Shown: one piece after another, positions 34,808 to 43,610 of the stretch
Layout: each line of letters opens with the position of its first letter
How positions within the stretch are numbered: position 1 is the first letter of the stretch
Source of the DNA: UBA6109 sp035366835
Lineage (GTDB): Bacteria > Desulfobacterota > Syntrophia > Syntrophales > UBA6109
DNA: 64,000 nucleotides
Assembly (NCBI GenBank): GCA_035366835.1
Contig: DAOSIS010000001.1
Coordinates: 62,001-126,000, forward strand
Direction of reading: 5' to 3'
The notes under the pieces: generated by a model
What the model was told of the DNA's origin: nothing
Database searches by the model: none
The model's input: the letters and a program-made list of their open reading frames with translations, nothing else
Made by a program: the position numbers and the translations under genes

Positions 34808-35977
34808 ATGAAGATCGGACCCTTCGAGTTCAACCTCCGGGAACTGGCCGGTTCTACGGGAGACTTCGGGACGCTCTTTCCCTTGGCAATCGGTTATATT
34901 GCCGTCTGCGGGCTCGATCCGGCGGGCTTTCTCGTGATGATGGGGCTTGCAAACATCGTCACCGGCCTCGTCTACCGCCTGCCCATGCCCATCGAGCCGA
35001 TGAAGGTGCTTGCCGTAGCGGCCATCGCCGAGCACTGGTCGCCTTCCATGATCTACGCCTCCGGTTTTGCGACGGGCGCCGTCTGGCTGCTCTTCGCCCT
35101 TACCGGCGCGATCGGGTGGATCGCCCGGATGACGCCGAGATCCGTGATCCGCGGCATCCAAGCGACCCTCGGCATCCTCCTGCTGATCGAGGCGGTGAAG
35201 ATGCTTTCCACCTGGTGGCTGGTCGGCATCGGCGGCGTGGCCGTCTCCTTCGCGCTGAGGGACAGCCGCTATGCGCCTGCCGCCCTGGTGCTCATGGTCG
35301 CCGGCGTATCGATCATGCTCTTCCGCGGCGACTTCGCCCGCGTCGGCCCCGTCTCCTTCGCGCTCCCCGCCCTGACCGGCTTCCGCTGGGAAGAGGCCTG
35401 GCAGACGATGGTGCTCGCCGGCTTCGCCCAGATCCCCCTGACGGTGACCAACGCCACCATCGCGACCTCCGCCCTCATCAGGGATTATTTTCCCGACCGG
35501 GCCGTATCGGTGCGGCAGCTGTCCTGGAGCCAGGGCATCATGAACCTGGTGACCCCCTTTTTCGGCGGCATGCCCATGTGCCACGGAGCCGGCGGCCTTG
35601 CCGGACAGTACGCCTTCGGCGCCAGGACAGGGGGGACGAATATCATCGAGGGGATTCTGGAGATTGCTCTGGGACTGTTTCTGGCGGGTTCCATCGCGGC
35701 CCTTTTCACCTTCTTCCCGACGGCGATCATCGGTGCGATGATGTTCGTGGTCGGCGTCGAGCTGCTCAAATTCGCGAGAGATATCCGGATCCGCAAAGAC
35801 CTGGCGCCCTTCGGCGCGACCGTCGCCGTCTCGCTTGCGGCGAATATGGCCGTGGGCTTCGCCGCGGGCCTTCTGGTGTACCACGCGATCCGCTTCGCCT
35901 TCCGGAGGCTCGGCTACTGCCGATGCGGCTCTCTGAACGGCCCCGCCTCCCCCCGTTCGGCGTCCTGCGGTCCCTGA
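34808..35977 (+). CDS. MOT1-like molybdate (sulfate-type) transporter
   Basis: The 389-residue membrane protein has about ten helices and the MOT1 signatures near both ends of the core: ELAGSTGDFGTLFPLAIGY and PMCHGAGGLAGQYAFGARTG. MOT1 proteins are a SulP-related group that import molybdate with high affinity. An importer of molybdate or tungstate suits a cell that makes the AOR encoded at 27.7 kb. Selectivity between Mo, W and sulfate cannot be read. The C-terminal 20 residues are Cys- and Ser-rich and may be disordered. Confidence 0.85.
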   Translation: MKIGPFEFNLRELAGSTGDFGTLFPLAIGYIAVCGLDPAGFLVMMGLANIVTGLVYRLPMPIEPMKVLAVAAIAEHWSPSMIYASGFATGAVWLLFALTGAIGWIARMTPRSVIRGIQATLGILLLIEAVKMLSTWWLVGIGGVAVSFALRDSRYAPAALVLMVAGVSIMLFRGDFARVGPVSFALPALTGFRWEEAWQTMVLAGFAQIPLTVTNATIATSALIRDYFPDRAVSVRQLSWSQGIMNLVTPFFGGMPMCHGAGGLAGQYAFGARTGGTNIIEGILEIALGLFLAGSIAALFTFFPTAIIGAMMFVVGVELLKFARDIRIRKDLAPFGATVAVSLAANMAVGFAAGLLVYHAIRFAFRRLGYCRCGSLNGPASPRSASCGP

Positions 35978-36004
35978 ATCGCATCCGGCAGCCCATTCCC
36001 GCCG

Positions 36005-36766
36005 TCAGATCATGAAGGCACCGCCGTTCACATCCAGCGTCACCCCCGTGACGAAAGGCGAATCCAGGAGGTACTCGAAGGCGCGGACGACATCGGCCAC
36101 CAAACCCAGCCTCGGAACCAGGATCTGCTCCCGCAGCATCTCCTTCTGTCCGTCCGACCATTTCGTGAAGACGCCCGCGTCTTCGATGAAGGCCGGGGCA
36201 ATGGCGTTGACGGTGATCCCGAAGGGACCGAGTTCGCGGGCCGCGTAACGGGTCAGCCCCACCAGGCCCGCCTTGGAAGCCGCGTAGTGCGGACCGATCA
36301 CGCCTCCACCGCGGGCGGCAATGGAGGAGACGTTCACGATCCGGCCGAAACCCGCCGCCTTCATGGCGGGAACCGCGCGCTGCATCCAGTAGAAGGCGCC
36401 GCTCAGGTTCACGCGGATCGTTTCGTCCCAGTCTCCGACCGACAATTGATCGAAAGACCGGCGGTCCATGATGCCCGCATTGTTGACGAGGATGTCGATG
36501 TCTCCGAATGCCTCGCGGATCAACCGGGATTGCCGGGCGACAGCGTCCGGATCGCCGGCATCGCCCTTGAGAAACAGCAGATCCCCCTTCCCGGCCGTCT
36601 GTTTCCGCAGCCCGGACTCCGCCCGCAGTGCCGCGGCATCGTCTCCACGGTAGGTCACGGCGACGGATGCGCCCCGCGCAAGCAGGCACGCGGCGATCCC
36701 CAACCCGATGCCTCTGCTGCCGCCCGTGACGACGGCCGTTCTCTTTGGATCCTTTTCCGATGCCAT
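36005..36766 (-). CDS. Short-chain dehydrogenase/reductase (FabG-like)
   Basis: The 253-residue classical SDR has the NAD(P) motif VVTGGSRGIGLGIA, NNAG, the catalytic Ser in NVSSIAA and the Tyr-Lys pair in HYAASKAG. The end VTGVTLDVNGGAF is typical of FabG-like enzymes. ATG 36766 is used because no later start precedes the Rossmann motif. AAGGAG lies about 14 bases upstream, farther than ideal. It is divergent from the D-aminoacylase-like gene. The substrate is unknown. Confidence 0.85.
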   Translation of the reverse strand: MASEKDPKRTAVVTGGSRGIGLGIAACLLARGASVAVTYRGDDAAALRAESGLRKQTAGKGDLLFLKGDAGDPDAVARQSRLIREAFGDIDILVNNAGIMDRRSFDQLSVGDWDETIRVNLSGAFYWMQRAVPAMKAAGFGRIVNVSSIAARGGGVIGPHYAASKAGLVGLTRYAARELGPFGITVNAIAPAFIEDAGVFTKWSDGQKEMLREQILVPRLGLVADVVRAFEYLLDSPFVTGVTLDVNGGAFMI

Positions 36767-36901
36767 GGGGTATGCCGACGCTCCTTCCAGCCGAAAGATG
36801 CGCCATTCTACCCGCTTCGGCTTCCGGAAACAAGCACGCCACCCCGACCCGTCTATTGACGACCTCCGGGGGATTGCGATACAAGGTCCCACAAAGGATC
36901 C

Positions 36902-38548
36902 ATGATGAGGCGCTTTCGACTGGCAGGTACGGTTCCGGCGGGGCTTCTGCTCATCGCCGCCGCTTTGCCGGCCCTTCTCGGCTGTACGGAGGGGGCCTCA
37001 CCGCCCCCTTTCGACATCGTCATCAAGGGCGGAACCCTCTACGACGGATCGAATGCGCCGTCCCGCACGGCCGACATCGGCATCCGCGGCGACCGCATCA
37101 TCGCCATCGGTGACATCGCCGCCAAATCGGAAAAAAGCCTGGATGCCCGCGGGCTCATCATTACGCCGGGCTTCATCGACTCCCATTCCCACTTCGACAT
37201 CGCCGTCCGGGAGGTCGGCTGGCGGATTCATCTGGCAGACTGGCGGGGCGTCTGGAAGGGAAACCACGCCCAGCTCCTGCAGGGGGTTACGACCGTCATC
37301 ACCGGCAACTGCGGCATGGGGCACCCGGACGCAAAGGCCTGGCTGGAGCAGGTGGATGCGCTCAAAATGGGCGTCAACGTCGGTCATCTCGCCCCCTACG
37401 GCGCCATCCGCAACGAGCTTTTCGATAACCGCGCCGATGCGCCGCTCGTCGGGGCGGAGGTCGAGTCCTTCCGAAGGCGAATGGATGCTGAAATGCAGCG
37501 CGGCGCCCTGGGGATGTCGATCGGCCTTCACCGCATGCCCGACGGTCTCGCGACCGCCGATGAGGTCGTGGAGATTGCCGCAACGGTGAAAAACTACGGC
37601 GGCGTGCTTTCCGTGCACCTGCGGAACGACAGCGGCCGTCTCCAGGACCACGGGCAGGCCGCCGTGGTCGAATCGCTGGCGGAAGCCATCGGGATCGGGC
37701 TCCGGTCCGGGGCGCCGCTTCACATCTCCCAGATCCGCCTCCGTCTCCCCTTCACCGACGTCCGCTCCTCGCAGATGCGGCGGATGGTCGAGGAGGCGAG
37801 GAAATCCGGTCTGGACGTCACGGCCGATCAGAGCCCCTACGAGGCGACGATCGACCCCCTCCCCGCGCGGCTGCCGGCAGGCCTGTTGTCCGGCGCCGCC
37901 CTCAGGAGCGAATACCGCTCCGGAGAAGCGCCGGAAGCCCTGAAGAGGGCCGTCGACGAACTTCTCCTCGTGAGGAAGCCGGAGAGGATTCTGATCGTCT
38001 CCTTTCCGGGAGACCGTTCGCTTGAGGGCCGGACGATCCGGGAAATTGCAACGAAGCAGAAGAAAACCGCCGCCGAGGTCTGTCTCGCGCTTCTTCGCGG
38101 AGACCCCGCCCCGGTCGCCGCTTTTTTCGAAACCAACGACAAGGTGATGCGCGCCCTGATGCCCTTTCCCTGGGTCTTCACCGCTTCGCACGCCGTGCCG
38201 TCCTTCAGCGGCGACGTCACGGTTCCGCCTTCCTACTACGGGACCTTTCCGCGCAAGATCCGCAAGTATGCCATCGAAGACAAGATCATCCGTCTCAACG
38301 ATGCGATCCGCTCCATGACATCCGCGCCCGCCGAGAAATTCGGCCTGCAGGGGCGCGGCCGGCTGGCCGTCGGAAACTACGCGGACATCGCCGTCATCGA
38401 TCTGAAGAATTTCGCCGATGCGGCCACCTACGGGGAGCTGCAGAAGCCGGCCCGCGGGGTCGTCCACCTGCTGGTCAACGGCATCGTGTCGGTCGAAGGA
38501 GGAAAGGTCACGGGGCACCGGGGAGGGAGGGCCATCAGGAGATTCTAG
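36902..38548 (+). CDS. N-acyl-D-amino-acid deacylase-like lipoprotein amidohydrolase
   Basis: This 548-residue amidohydrolase has the metal motif IDSHSHFD (His95 and His97) and the GNCG stretch that marks the D-aminoacylase group. The C-terminal strand LAVGNYADIAVIDLKNFAD is the usual end of the composite beta-domain. A signal with lipobox ALLGC (Cys about 28) suggests a membrane-anchored extracytoplasmic enzyme, which is unusual for the family. It would release D-amino acids or act on related N-acyl compounds. AAGGA precedes the ATG pair. Confidence 0.85.
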   Translation: MMRRFRLAGTVPAGLLLIAAALPALLGCTEGASPPPFDIVIKGGTLYDGSNAPSRTADIGIRGDRIIAIGDIAAKSEKSLDARGLIITPGFIDSHSHFDIAVREVGWRIHLADWRGVWKGNHAQLLQGVTTVITGNCGMGHPDAKAWLEQVDALKMGVNVGHLAPYGAIRNELFDNRADAPLVGAEVESFRRRMDAEMQRGALGMSIGLHRMPDGLATADEVVEIAATVKNYGGVLSVHLRNDSGRLQDHGQAAVVESLAEAIGIGLRSGAPLHISQIRLRLPFTDVRSSQMRRMVEEARKSGLDVTADQSPYEATIDPLPARLPAGLLSGAALRSEYRSGEAPEALKRAVDELLLVRKPERILIVSFPGDRSLEGRTIREIATKQKKTAAEVCLALLRGDPAPVAAFFETNDKVMRALMPFPWVFTASHAVPSFSGDVTVPPSYYGTFPRKIRKYAIEDKIIRLNDAIRSMTSAPAEKFGLQGRGRLAVGNYADIAVIDLKNFADAATYGELQKPARGVVHLLVNGIVSVEGGKVTGHRGGRAIRRF

Positions 38549-38594
38549 TCAACAGAGTCTTCAGAACATCATAAAAGCTTTTTTGGAGCATGGC

Positions 38595-39401
38595 ATGAAA
38601 ACGACAGCAAAAGACATTTTCGCGTCCGTGCGGAAGATCCGCGAAGGCGGTCCCGTCGTCCATAACATCACGAACTACGTCGCCATGAACAACTCGGCCA
38701 ATGCCCTCCTGGCGATCGGGGCATCCCCCGTGATGGCCCACGCCGAAGAGGAGGTGGAGGCGATGGTAGGCATCGCTTCCGCCCTGGTCGTCAACATCGG
38801 CACCCTGAGCGGTCCATGGATCCGGGCCATGTTTCAGGCCGTCCATACCGCACGGGCAAGGGGCATCCCCATCGTCCTCGATCCGGTCGGCGCCGGCGCG
38901 ACGCCCTACCGGACGCGCACGGCGGTCGAGCTGATGCGTGCGGCGCCTCCCTCGCTGATCCGGGGAAACGCGTCGGAGATCCTCGCCGTCGCCGGGGAAC
39001 AGGGCGGAACCAGGGGGGTGGACAGTACGGCGGCCTCCACCGGCGCCGTCGCCGCGGCAAGAAACCTGAACCGCGATTTCGGCAGCACGGTATGCATCAG
39101 CGGGGAGACGGATTTCGTCGTCTGGGGTGACGGGGTCCTCCGCGTCGGCAACGGACATATCCTCATGACGCGGGTCACGGCGCTCGGCTGTACGGCCTCG
39201 GCCCTTTGCGGCGCCTTCGCGGCCGTTGAGCCCTCCATCCCCGTCGCGACGGCCCATGCGATGGCGGTCATGGGCATCGCCGGAGAGATGGCTGCCGAAG
39301 GGGCGGATGGCCCGGGCAGCCTGCAGGTCCGTTTGCTGGATGCCCTCTACCGCCTTTCCGAAAAGGACATCGAACGGCGTCTGAAGATCGAGGCGGACTG
39401 A
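38595..39401 (+). CDS. thiM: Hydroxyethylthiazole kinase
   Basis: The 268-residue ribokinase-fold kinase phosphorylates the thiazole alcohol salvaged for thiamin. Family motifs are VHNITNYVAMNNSANALLA, GASPVMAH, VLDPVGAGATPYR and the anion-hole ALGCTASALC with the catalytic Cys. GGAG lies seven bases before ATG 38595, so the open frame from 38418 is not used. It ends one base before thiE. No TPP riboswitch is visible in the 46 bases ahead of it. Confidence 0.95.
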   Translation: MKTTAKDIFASVRKIREGGPVVHNITNYVAMNNSANALLAIGASPVMAHAEEEVEAMVGIASALVVNIGTLSGPWIRAMFQAVHTARARGIPIVLDPVGAGATPYRTRTAVELMRAAPPSLIRGNASEILAVAGEQGGTRGVDSTAASTGAVAAARNLNRDFGSTVCISGETDFVVWGDGVLRVGNGHILMTRVTALGCTASALCGAFAAVEPSIPVATAHAMAVMGIAGEMAAEGADGPGSLQVRLLDALYRLSEKDIERRLKIEAD

Positions 39402-39402
39402 C

Positions 39403-40056
39403 ATGCAGGGACTGTATTTCGTGACCGACCGGGACCTCTGCGGAAGGCGGACGGTCGAAGAGGTCGTCCTCGCGGCCGTCCGCGGCGGAGCCCGTTTCGT
39501 GCAGCTGCGCGAAAAGAACCTCTCGACGCGCCTCTTCGTCGAAGAGGCGCTGCGGATACGGGAGGGGCTCCGGCCCTTCTCCGTCCCGCTCATCATCAAC
39601 GACCGCATCGATGTGGCGCTGGCCGCGGGCGCCGACGGCGTCCACGTCGGCCAAGACGACATGCCCTACGAAATCGCCAGACGCCTGATGGGCCCCGGCG
39701 CCATCATCGGCCTCTCGGTGGAGAAATGGGAAGACGTGGTGCGGGCCCAGGATCTCGACGTCGACTACCTCGGCGTCAGCCCCGTCTTCGACACCCCGAC
39801 AAAGACCGACACCAAAGGGCGCTGGGGTCTCCCGGGGCTTTCCCGGGTCAAGGCCTTTTCGCGCCACCCCTTGGTCGGGATCGGCGGCCTCAACCGCGGA
39901 ACCGCGCGTGACGCGGTTCTGGCCGGCGCGGACTGCGTCGCCGTGGTCTCGGCCGTCTGCTCGGCGGACGACCCGGAAGGAACGGCGCGGGAGCTGACGG
40001 GGATCATCGGTGACGCGCTCCGAGAGCGTGCCGCCTCCGTCAGCCGGATCTCATAG
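39403..40056 (+). CDS. thiE: Thiamine-phosphate synthase
   Basis: The 217-residue TIM-barrel enzyme joins hydroxymethylpyrimidine-PP with thiazole-phosphate to give thiamin phosphate. Conserved pieces are QLREKN, LIINDRIDVALA, DGVHVGQDDMP and GVSPVFDTPTKTD. It works directly after ThiM, so this two-gene unit is a thiazole salvage branch. No thiD, thiC or thiL is nearby. Confidence 0.95.
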   Translation: MQGLYFVTDRDLCGRRTVEEVVLAAVRGGARFVQLREKNLSTRLFVEEALRIREGLRPFSVPLIINDRIDVALAAGADGVHVGQDDMPYEIARRLMGPGAIIGLSVEKWEDVVRAQDLDVDYLGVSPVFDTPTKTDTKGRWGLPGLSRVKAFSRHPLVGIGGLNRGTARDAVLAGADCVAVVSAVCSADDPEGTARELTGIIGDALRERAASVSRIS

Positions 40057-40221
40057 CGGACCATCGCGGCCGGTCGGCCGCGGGCTTCCCTGCAGGACGG
40101 GCACCGCTGCGCCCCGCGGACAGCGGCACACCACATTTCCTCCTCCATGCGGTATGGGCGCATCCCTCCCGTGCTCGAACCCGTTGAGGCCGAAAACGCT
40201 CTTGTCGCGGCGCGCGTCCGT

Positions 40222-40839
40222 TCAGGCGACGATCTTCCAAGAGAAGGTCCCAATCCCTTCGCCGTGGATTTCAACGGTGTCCCCGACGGCCAGCGGCCCC
40301 ACGCCGGAAGGGGTGCCCGTGTAGACGAGATCGCCCCTCTGCAGCGCCCAGATCGCGCTCAGTTCGACCAGCAGGGTCTCGAAACTGAAGATCATGTCCC
40401 CTGTGTTTCCGCACTGCCGTTCGACGCCGTTGACGCGGCAGCTGAAGGCGATGCCCTTCAGATCGATCCCGCCGTGGCAGGAAACGAATTCGCCGATCGG
40501 CGCGCTCTGGTCGAACGCCTTGGCTTTCTCCCAGGGCAGCCCCCTCTTCTTCAACTCGTCCTGCACATCGCGCAGCGTGAGGTCGAGGCCGACCGTGACG
40601 GCATCGATCCAGGAAAGCGCATCCTCCTTCCTTTCGACCCGCCCCGGCTTTCCGATCCGGATCACGACTTCCACTTCGTGCTGGAAATCGCTGCCGTGCC
40701 CGGGAAAACGGATCGGCTCACCGGGCTTCACCAGGCACGACATCGGCTTCATGAAGACGACGGGTTTCTGGGGGACGACGTTCGACAATTCCCGGACGTG
40801 CTCGGCGTAATTCCGGCCGATGCAGAAGATGCGGGCCAT
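40222..40839 (-). CDS. Fumarylacetoacetate hydrolase family protein
   Basis: This compact FAH-fold protein has 205 residues, beginning IFCIGRNYAEHVRELSN. The metal-site acidic residues are in DFQHEVEVVIRIGK and a distant Asp in GLDLTLRDVQ, and GTPSGVGPLAVGD is near the end. Family members act as acylpyruvase, oxaloacetate decarboxylase or 2-hydroxyhepta-diene-dioate isomerase. ATG 40839 has AAGGAGG seven bases ahead. It lies 60 bases after the alpha/beta hydrolase gene on the same strand. Confidence 0.9.
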   Translation of the reverse strand: MARIFCIGRNYAEHVRELSNVVPQKPVVFMKPMSCLVKPGEPIRFPGHGSDFQHEVEVVIRIGKPGRVERKEDALSWIDAVTVGLDLTLRDVQDELKKRGLPWEKAKAFDQSAPIGEFVSCHGGIDLKGIAFSCRVNGVERQCGNTGDMIFSFETLLVELSAIWALQRGDLVYTGTPSGVGPLAVGDTVEIHGEGIGTFSWKIVA

Positions 40840-40899
40840 CGGAATCCCTCCTTCCTGATGCGATGCATCACCCACAGCGGCAGACGCAAAAGCTGCCGC

Positions 40900-41697
40900 T
40901 CATGGGGTGCCGTTCTTGGCGAGAAAATCGAGGAGCGCATCGTTGAAGACGCGCGCCTGTTCCACGTTCACGAAATGGGCCGCCCCGGGAACAATCCGTA
41001 GCGTCGAGGATGCGATCCGCTCATGGATAAATCGCGACGACGCCGGAGGCGTGCCGGGGTCCTCCTCGCCGACCAGAATCAGCGTCGGCGCCTTGACGGC
41101 GCGGATGGACTCGCGCTGATCCATCGTGCAGAGCGCGGCCGAGCTGGCGCAGAAACCTTCCACCGCCGTGTGAAGAATCGTCCGGCGCACGCGCTCGACG
41201 TCGGTCCGCAGGTGCTTCTGGCCCGCCTTCGTGAACCAGCGGTCGATGGCCGCGTCCGCCCACACGGCCATGCCCCCTGCGCGGACCGCCTCGCTACGCT
41301 CTTCCAGAACGGCGGTATCCGGCATGCGCGCCGCCGTCGAACTGAGCACCAGCGAAAGCAGCCGGTCTCCGTGCTTTGCGCCCAGCATCTGTCCGACCAT
41401 GCCGCCCATGGAAAGACCGCAGAAGTGGACCTTCGCGAGGCCGAACGCGTCCATGAGGCCCACGGCGTCGGCCGTCAGCATCTCGAAGGTGTAAGGGCCC
41501 GCCGGGACGTCGGAGAGCCCGTGACCGCGGCTGTCGTACCGGAGCACGCGATAGCCGGCTCCGGTCAGGGCGGGGACCTGGTGGTCCCACATGTGCAGAT
41601 CCGAAGCCAGCGAGTTCGACAGCATCACGACGGCGCCGGCCTCCGGTCCGTCGAACCGGCAGTGAAGCTTTATTCCGTTGACGCCGACCATCGACAT
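40900..41697 (-). CDS. Alpha/beta hydrolase (3-oxoadipate enol-lactonase-like)
   Basis: The 265-residue alpha/beta hydrolase has the nucleophile elbow CGLSMGGMVG and an oxyanion region SNSLASDLHMWDHQV. The late acid and histidine are in VGEEDPGTPPA and PGAAHFVN. The pattern is that of PcaD-type enol-lactonases. Together with the FAH-like gene it could serve ring-cleavage product hydrolysis, but no other aromatic pathway gene is near. GGAGAGGAG precedes the ATG. Confidence 0.83.
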   Translation of the reverse strand: MSMVGVNGIKLHCRFDGPEAGAVVMLSNSLASDLHMWDHQVPALTGAGYRVLRYDSRGHGLSDVPAGPYTFEMLTADAVGLMDAFGLAKVHFCGLSMGGMVGQMLGAKHGDRLLSLVLSSTAARMPDTAVLEERSEAVRAGGMAVWADAAIDRWFTKAGQKHLRTDVERVRRTILHTAVEGFCASSAALCTMDQRESIRAVKAPTLILVGEEDPGTPPASSRFIHERIASSTLRIVPGAAHFVNVEQARVFNDALLDFLAKNGTP

Positions 41698-41843
41698 GAA
41701 TCTCCTCTCCTTTCCCGCCCCTTCGGACGGCGCTCCATAAGGATCTCTTCTTCGGCCCGTTCAAAGCAGGCGCGTTTCGTGTTATGGAATATCTATCAGG
41801 AACGGGAACGCAATACAACGGGCGAAAGGGTGAAAAGCCGGAA

Positions 41844-42704
41844 ATGGGAGCGGAGCGCCTCGTCATCTTCGATTACTCCGGAACGCTCAGCCTGGAGTCC
41901 GTGCTCTTCGGGGAACCGGCCCGGCTGGAGGAAGAATTGCGGAGCTCGGGCCTGTATGATCTGGGGATCAAGAGCCTCGACATCTTCTGGAACAGGATTG
42001 TCGATTCGACCTGGGAGCGGGGCAGCACGTCGGCCGTCGGTTACAAACGTCTGTTGACGGAGCGTGTAGCGGCGCTGCAATCGGAAATCTCCGATCCGGC
42101 TCTCGGAGAAGCCATCTCCGCCGCCGCCGGGCGCTTCGTCGAATGCTATATGGAGAGCTCTCCGGTCCACGAGGCTTGGCATCCCCTGTTGCGCAAGATC
42201 TTCACCGCCCCCCGGGCCGCCGCCGTCGTCGCCACCGACCACTACGCAGAGGCGACGGAGGCGATTGCCCGTCACCTGCGGACTGCCGGCGTGGAAGCGC
42301 AGGCACTGGGAGATCCGCTGCCGCCGGGGAGAACCCCCTTCCTTGTCGCCAATTCGGCCGATCTGGGCGCGCCCAAAACGGCATCCCGCTTCTGGGAGGC
42401 CGTTCGCATCCTGCCGATTCTCTCGGAGGTCGGCCGCATCCTCCTTGTCGACGATTTCGGTTACAACGAACAGGCCTGGGACAGCTACGGCGCCCGGCGG
42501 AAGGTCGAGGACCGCGAAGAAAAGACCGTGGCGCTTCTCCGGGAAATTTTCGGGGTCCGGGTGGAGGCGTTGAGCTTCCTGCTGGACGATCCGCGCCGCA
42601 AGGAGGAAGGTTTCGCGGCCCTCGTGCGCCGGACGGCGCCGCGGATTGAAGCCTTCATCGGCGGGCCGCCGCACGGTCCCGTCATGAGGCCGTGCATCGG
42701 TTGA
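41844..42704 (+). CDS. HAD-like hydrolase of unknown function
   Basis: This protein has 286 residues. It starts with a HAD-type motif VIFDYSGTLS, in which the usual second aspartate is replaced by serine, and later has VGRILLVDDFGYNEQAWDSYG, which fits the acidic motif IV. The middle is helical and may be the cap. I do not recognise a named subfamily. The unusual first motif means that phosphatase activity is uncertain. Start 41844 is chosen because the fold begins there; an in-frame ATG at 41784 would add 20 low-complexity residues. It converges with the VOC gene. Confidence 0.6.
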   Translation: MGAERLVIFDYSGTLSLESVLFGEPARLEEELRSSGLYDLGIKSLDIFWNRIVDSTWERGSTSAVGYKRLLTERVAALQSEISDPALGEAISAAAGRFVECYMESSPVHEAWHPLLRKIFTAPRAAAVVATDHYAEATEAIARHLRTAGVEAQALGDPLPPGRTPFLVANSADLGAPKTASRFWEAVRILPILSEVGRILLVDDFGYNEQAWDSYGARRKVEDREEKTVALLREIFGVRVEALSFLLDDPRRKEEGFAALVRRTAPRIEAFIGGPPHGPVMRPCIG

Positions 42705-42709
42705 CGCGT

Positions 42710-43111
42710 TTACGGCGGCGGCGGGAGGGTGAGGCGATTGGCAATTTCGATCAGGTTCCCGTCCGGATCGCGGACGTAGACGGACAGAATCGGCCCCGTC
42801 GCCCCGGTGCGCCTGACCGGTCCCTCTTCGATGGCGATGCCGCAGGAGCGGATATGGGCGATGACTTCTTCCATGGGGATGTCCGTCAGGAGGCAGAGAT
42901 CGGCGGATCCGGGCGTCGGACAGGCCGCCTTGGGATCGAATTCCTTTCCCCGTTCGTGGAGATTGATCTTCTGGGCACCGAAGAGGAGCGCCTTCCGGCC
43001 CCCGCCGAAGGTCACGACCTCCATGCCGAAGGTAAGACGGTAGAAATTGCAGGTTTTTCCGATGTCGGCAACCGTCAGGACCAGGTGGTCCAGGCCGTCG
43101 ATCTTCATCAT
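42710..43111 (-). CDS. VOC-family (GLOD5-like) protein
   Basis: The 133-residue glyoxalase-fold protein begins LDHLVLTVADIGKTCNFY and has KINLHERGKEFDPKA and the end DPDGNLIEI, a pattern I know from GLOD5/fosfomycin-resistance-like VOC proteins. Metal residues would be the first His, a middle His and the last Glu. The true function is unknown. Its ATG (43111) overlaps the stop of the epimerase gene, and a second ATG follows at once (ATGATGA), so the two VOC genes are coupled. Confidence 0.8.
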   Translation of the reverse strand: MMKIDGLDHLVLTVADIGKTCNFYRLTFGMEVVTFGGGRKALLFGAQKINLHERGKEFDPKAACPTPGSADLCLLTDIPMEEVIAHIRSCGIAIEEGPVRRTGATGPILSVYVRDPDGNLIEIANRLTLPPPP

Positions 43112-43527
43112 TGTGCCGGCCCGTTCTCGGGTTCGCAGAGTTCCACCAGGACGCCGAACGTATCCTTGGGGTGGAGGAATGCGATCTTCTTTCCGCCCGC
43201 CCCTTTGCGCGGAACCCGATCGATGAGACGGACGCCCCGGGCATCGAGTTCCTTCAGCGCCGCGCCGATATCCTCGACCTGGAAGGCGATGTGCTGGACG
43301 CCCTCGCCGCGCTTTTCGATGAAGCCCGCCACGGGGCCGTCCGGCGCAGTCGATTCGAGCAGTTCGACTTCCGTATCGCCCACGGGCAGAAAGACCGTCT
43401 TCACCTTCTGTTGGGGCACGACTTCCTCGCCGTGCGTCTTCAGACCGAGGATCCTCTCGAACAGTCTCTTCGCCGCTTCCGCATCTTTCACGGCGACGCC
43501 GATGTGGTCGACCTTCACGATCTTCAT
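43108..43527 (-). CDS. mce: Methylmalonyl-CoA epimerase
   Basis: The 139-residue VOC enzyme converts S- to R-methylmalonyl-CoA. The family marks are VDHIGVAVKDAEAA with the metal His, VELLESTAPDGPVAGFIEKR, QHIAFQVEDI, and the end FLHPKDTFGVLVEL with the metal Glu. It belongs to the propionyl-CoA/methylmalonyl-CoA pathway with the mutase genes just upstream. A strong terminator-like hairpin separates it from the mutase small subunit gene. Confidence 0.94.
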   Translation of the reverse strand: MKIVKVDHIGVAVKDAEAAKRLFERILGLKTHGEEVVPQQKVKTVFLPVGDTEVELLESTAPDGPVAGFIEKRGEGVQHIAFQVEDIGAALKELDARGVRLIDRVPRKGAGGKKIAFLHPKDTFGVLVELCEPENGPAQ

Positions 43528-43550
43528 GACGTTCCTCTCCCCGGTTGTCG

Positions 43551-43584
43551 AAAAGAATCCGTTCCGCGGCCAGCCGCGGAACGG
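43551..43584 (-). terminator. Terminator-like hairpin between the mutase and epimerase genes
   Basis: CCGTTCCGCGGC (43559-43570) and GCCGCGGAACGG (43573-43584) are perfect 12-base arms. On the minus strand they are followed by ATTCTTTT. It starts 27 bases after the mutase stop and ends 24 bases before the epimerase ATG, so it would act as an intra-operon attenuator or as the end of the mutase message. Confidence 0.8.
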
Positions 43585-43610
43585 GGCCCGCTGCCGGATT
43601 CAACAGCCGG

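Noticed and set aside
38549..38594. TPP riboswitch before thiM-thiE
   Set aside because: The gap is only 46 bases, and no CTGAGA or ACCTGA-type core is present in it or in the end of the preceding gene.
19559..43602. Shared 14-mer CGCTGCCGGATTCA at 19559-19572 and 43589-43602 as a repeat family
   Set aside because: A single 14-base match in 64 kb of GC-rich DNA can occur by chance, and the flanks do not align.
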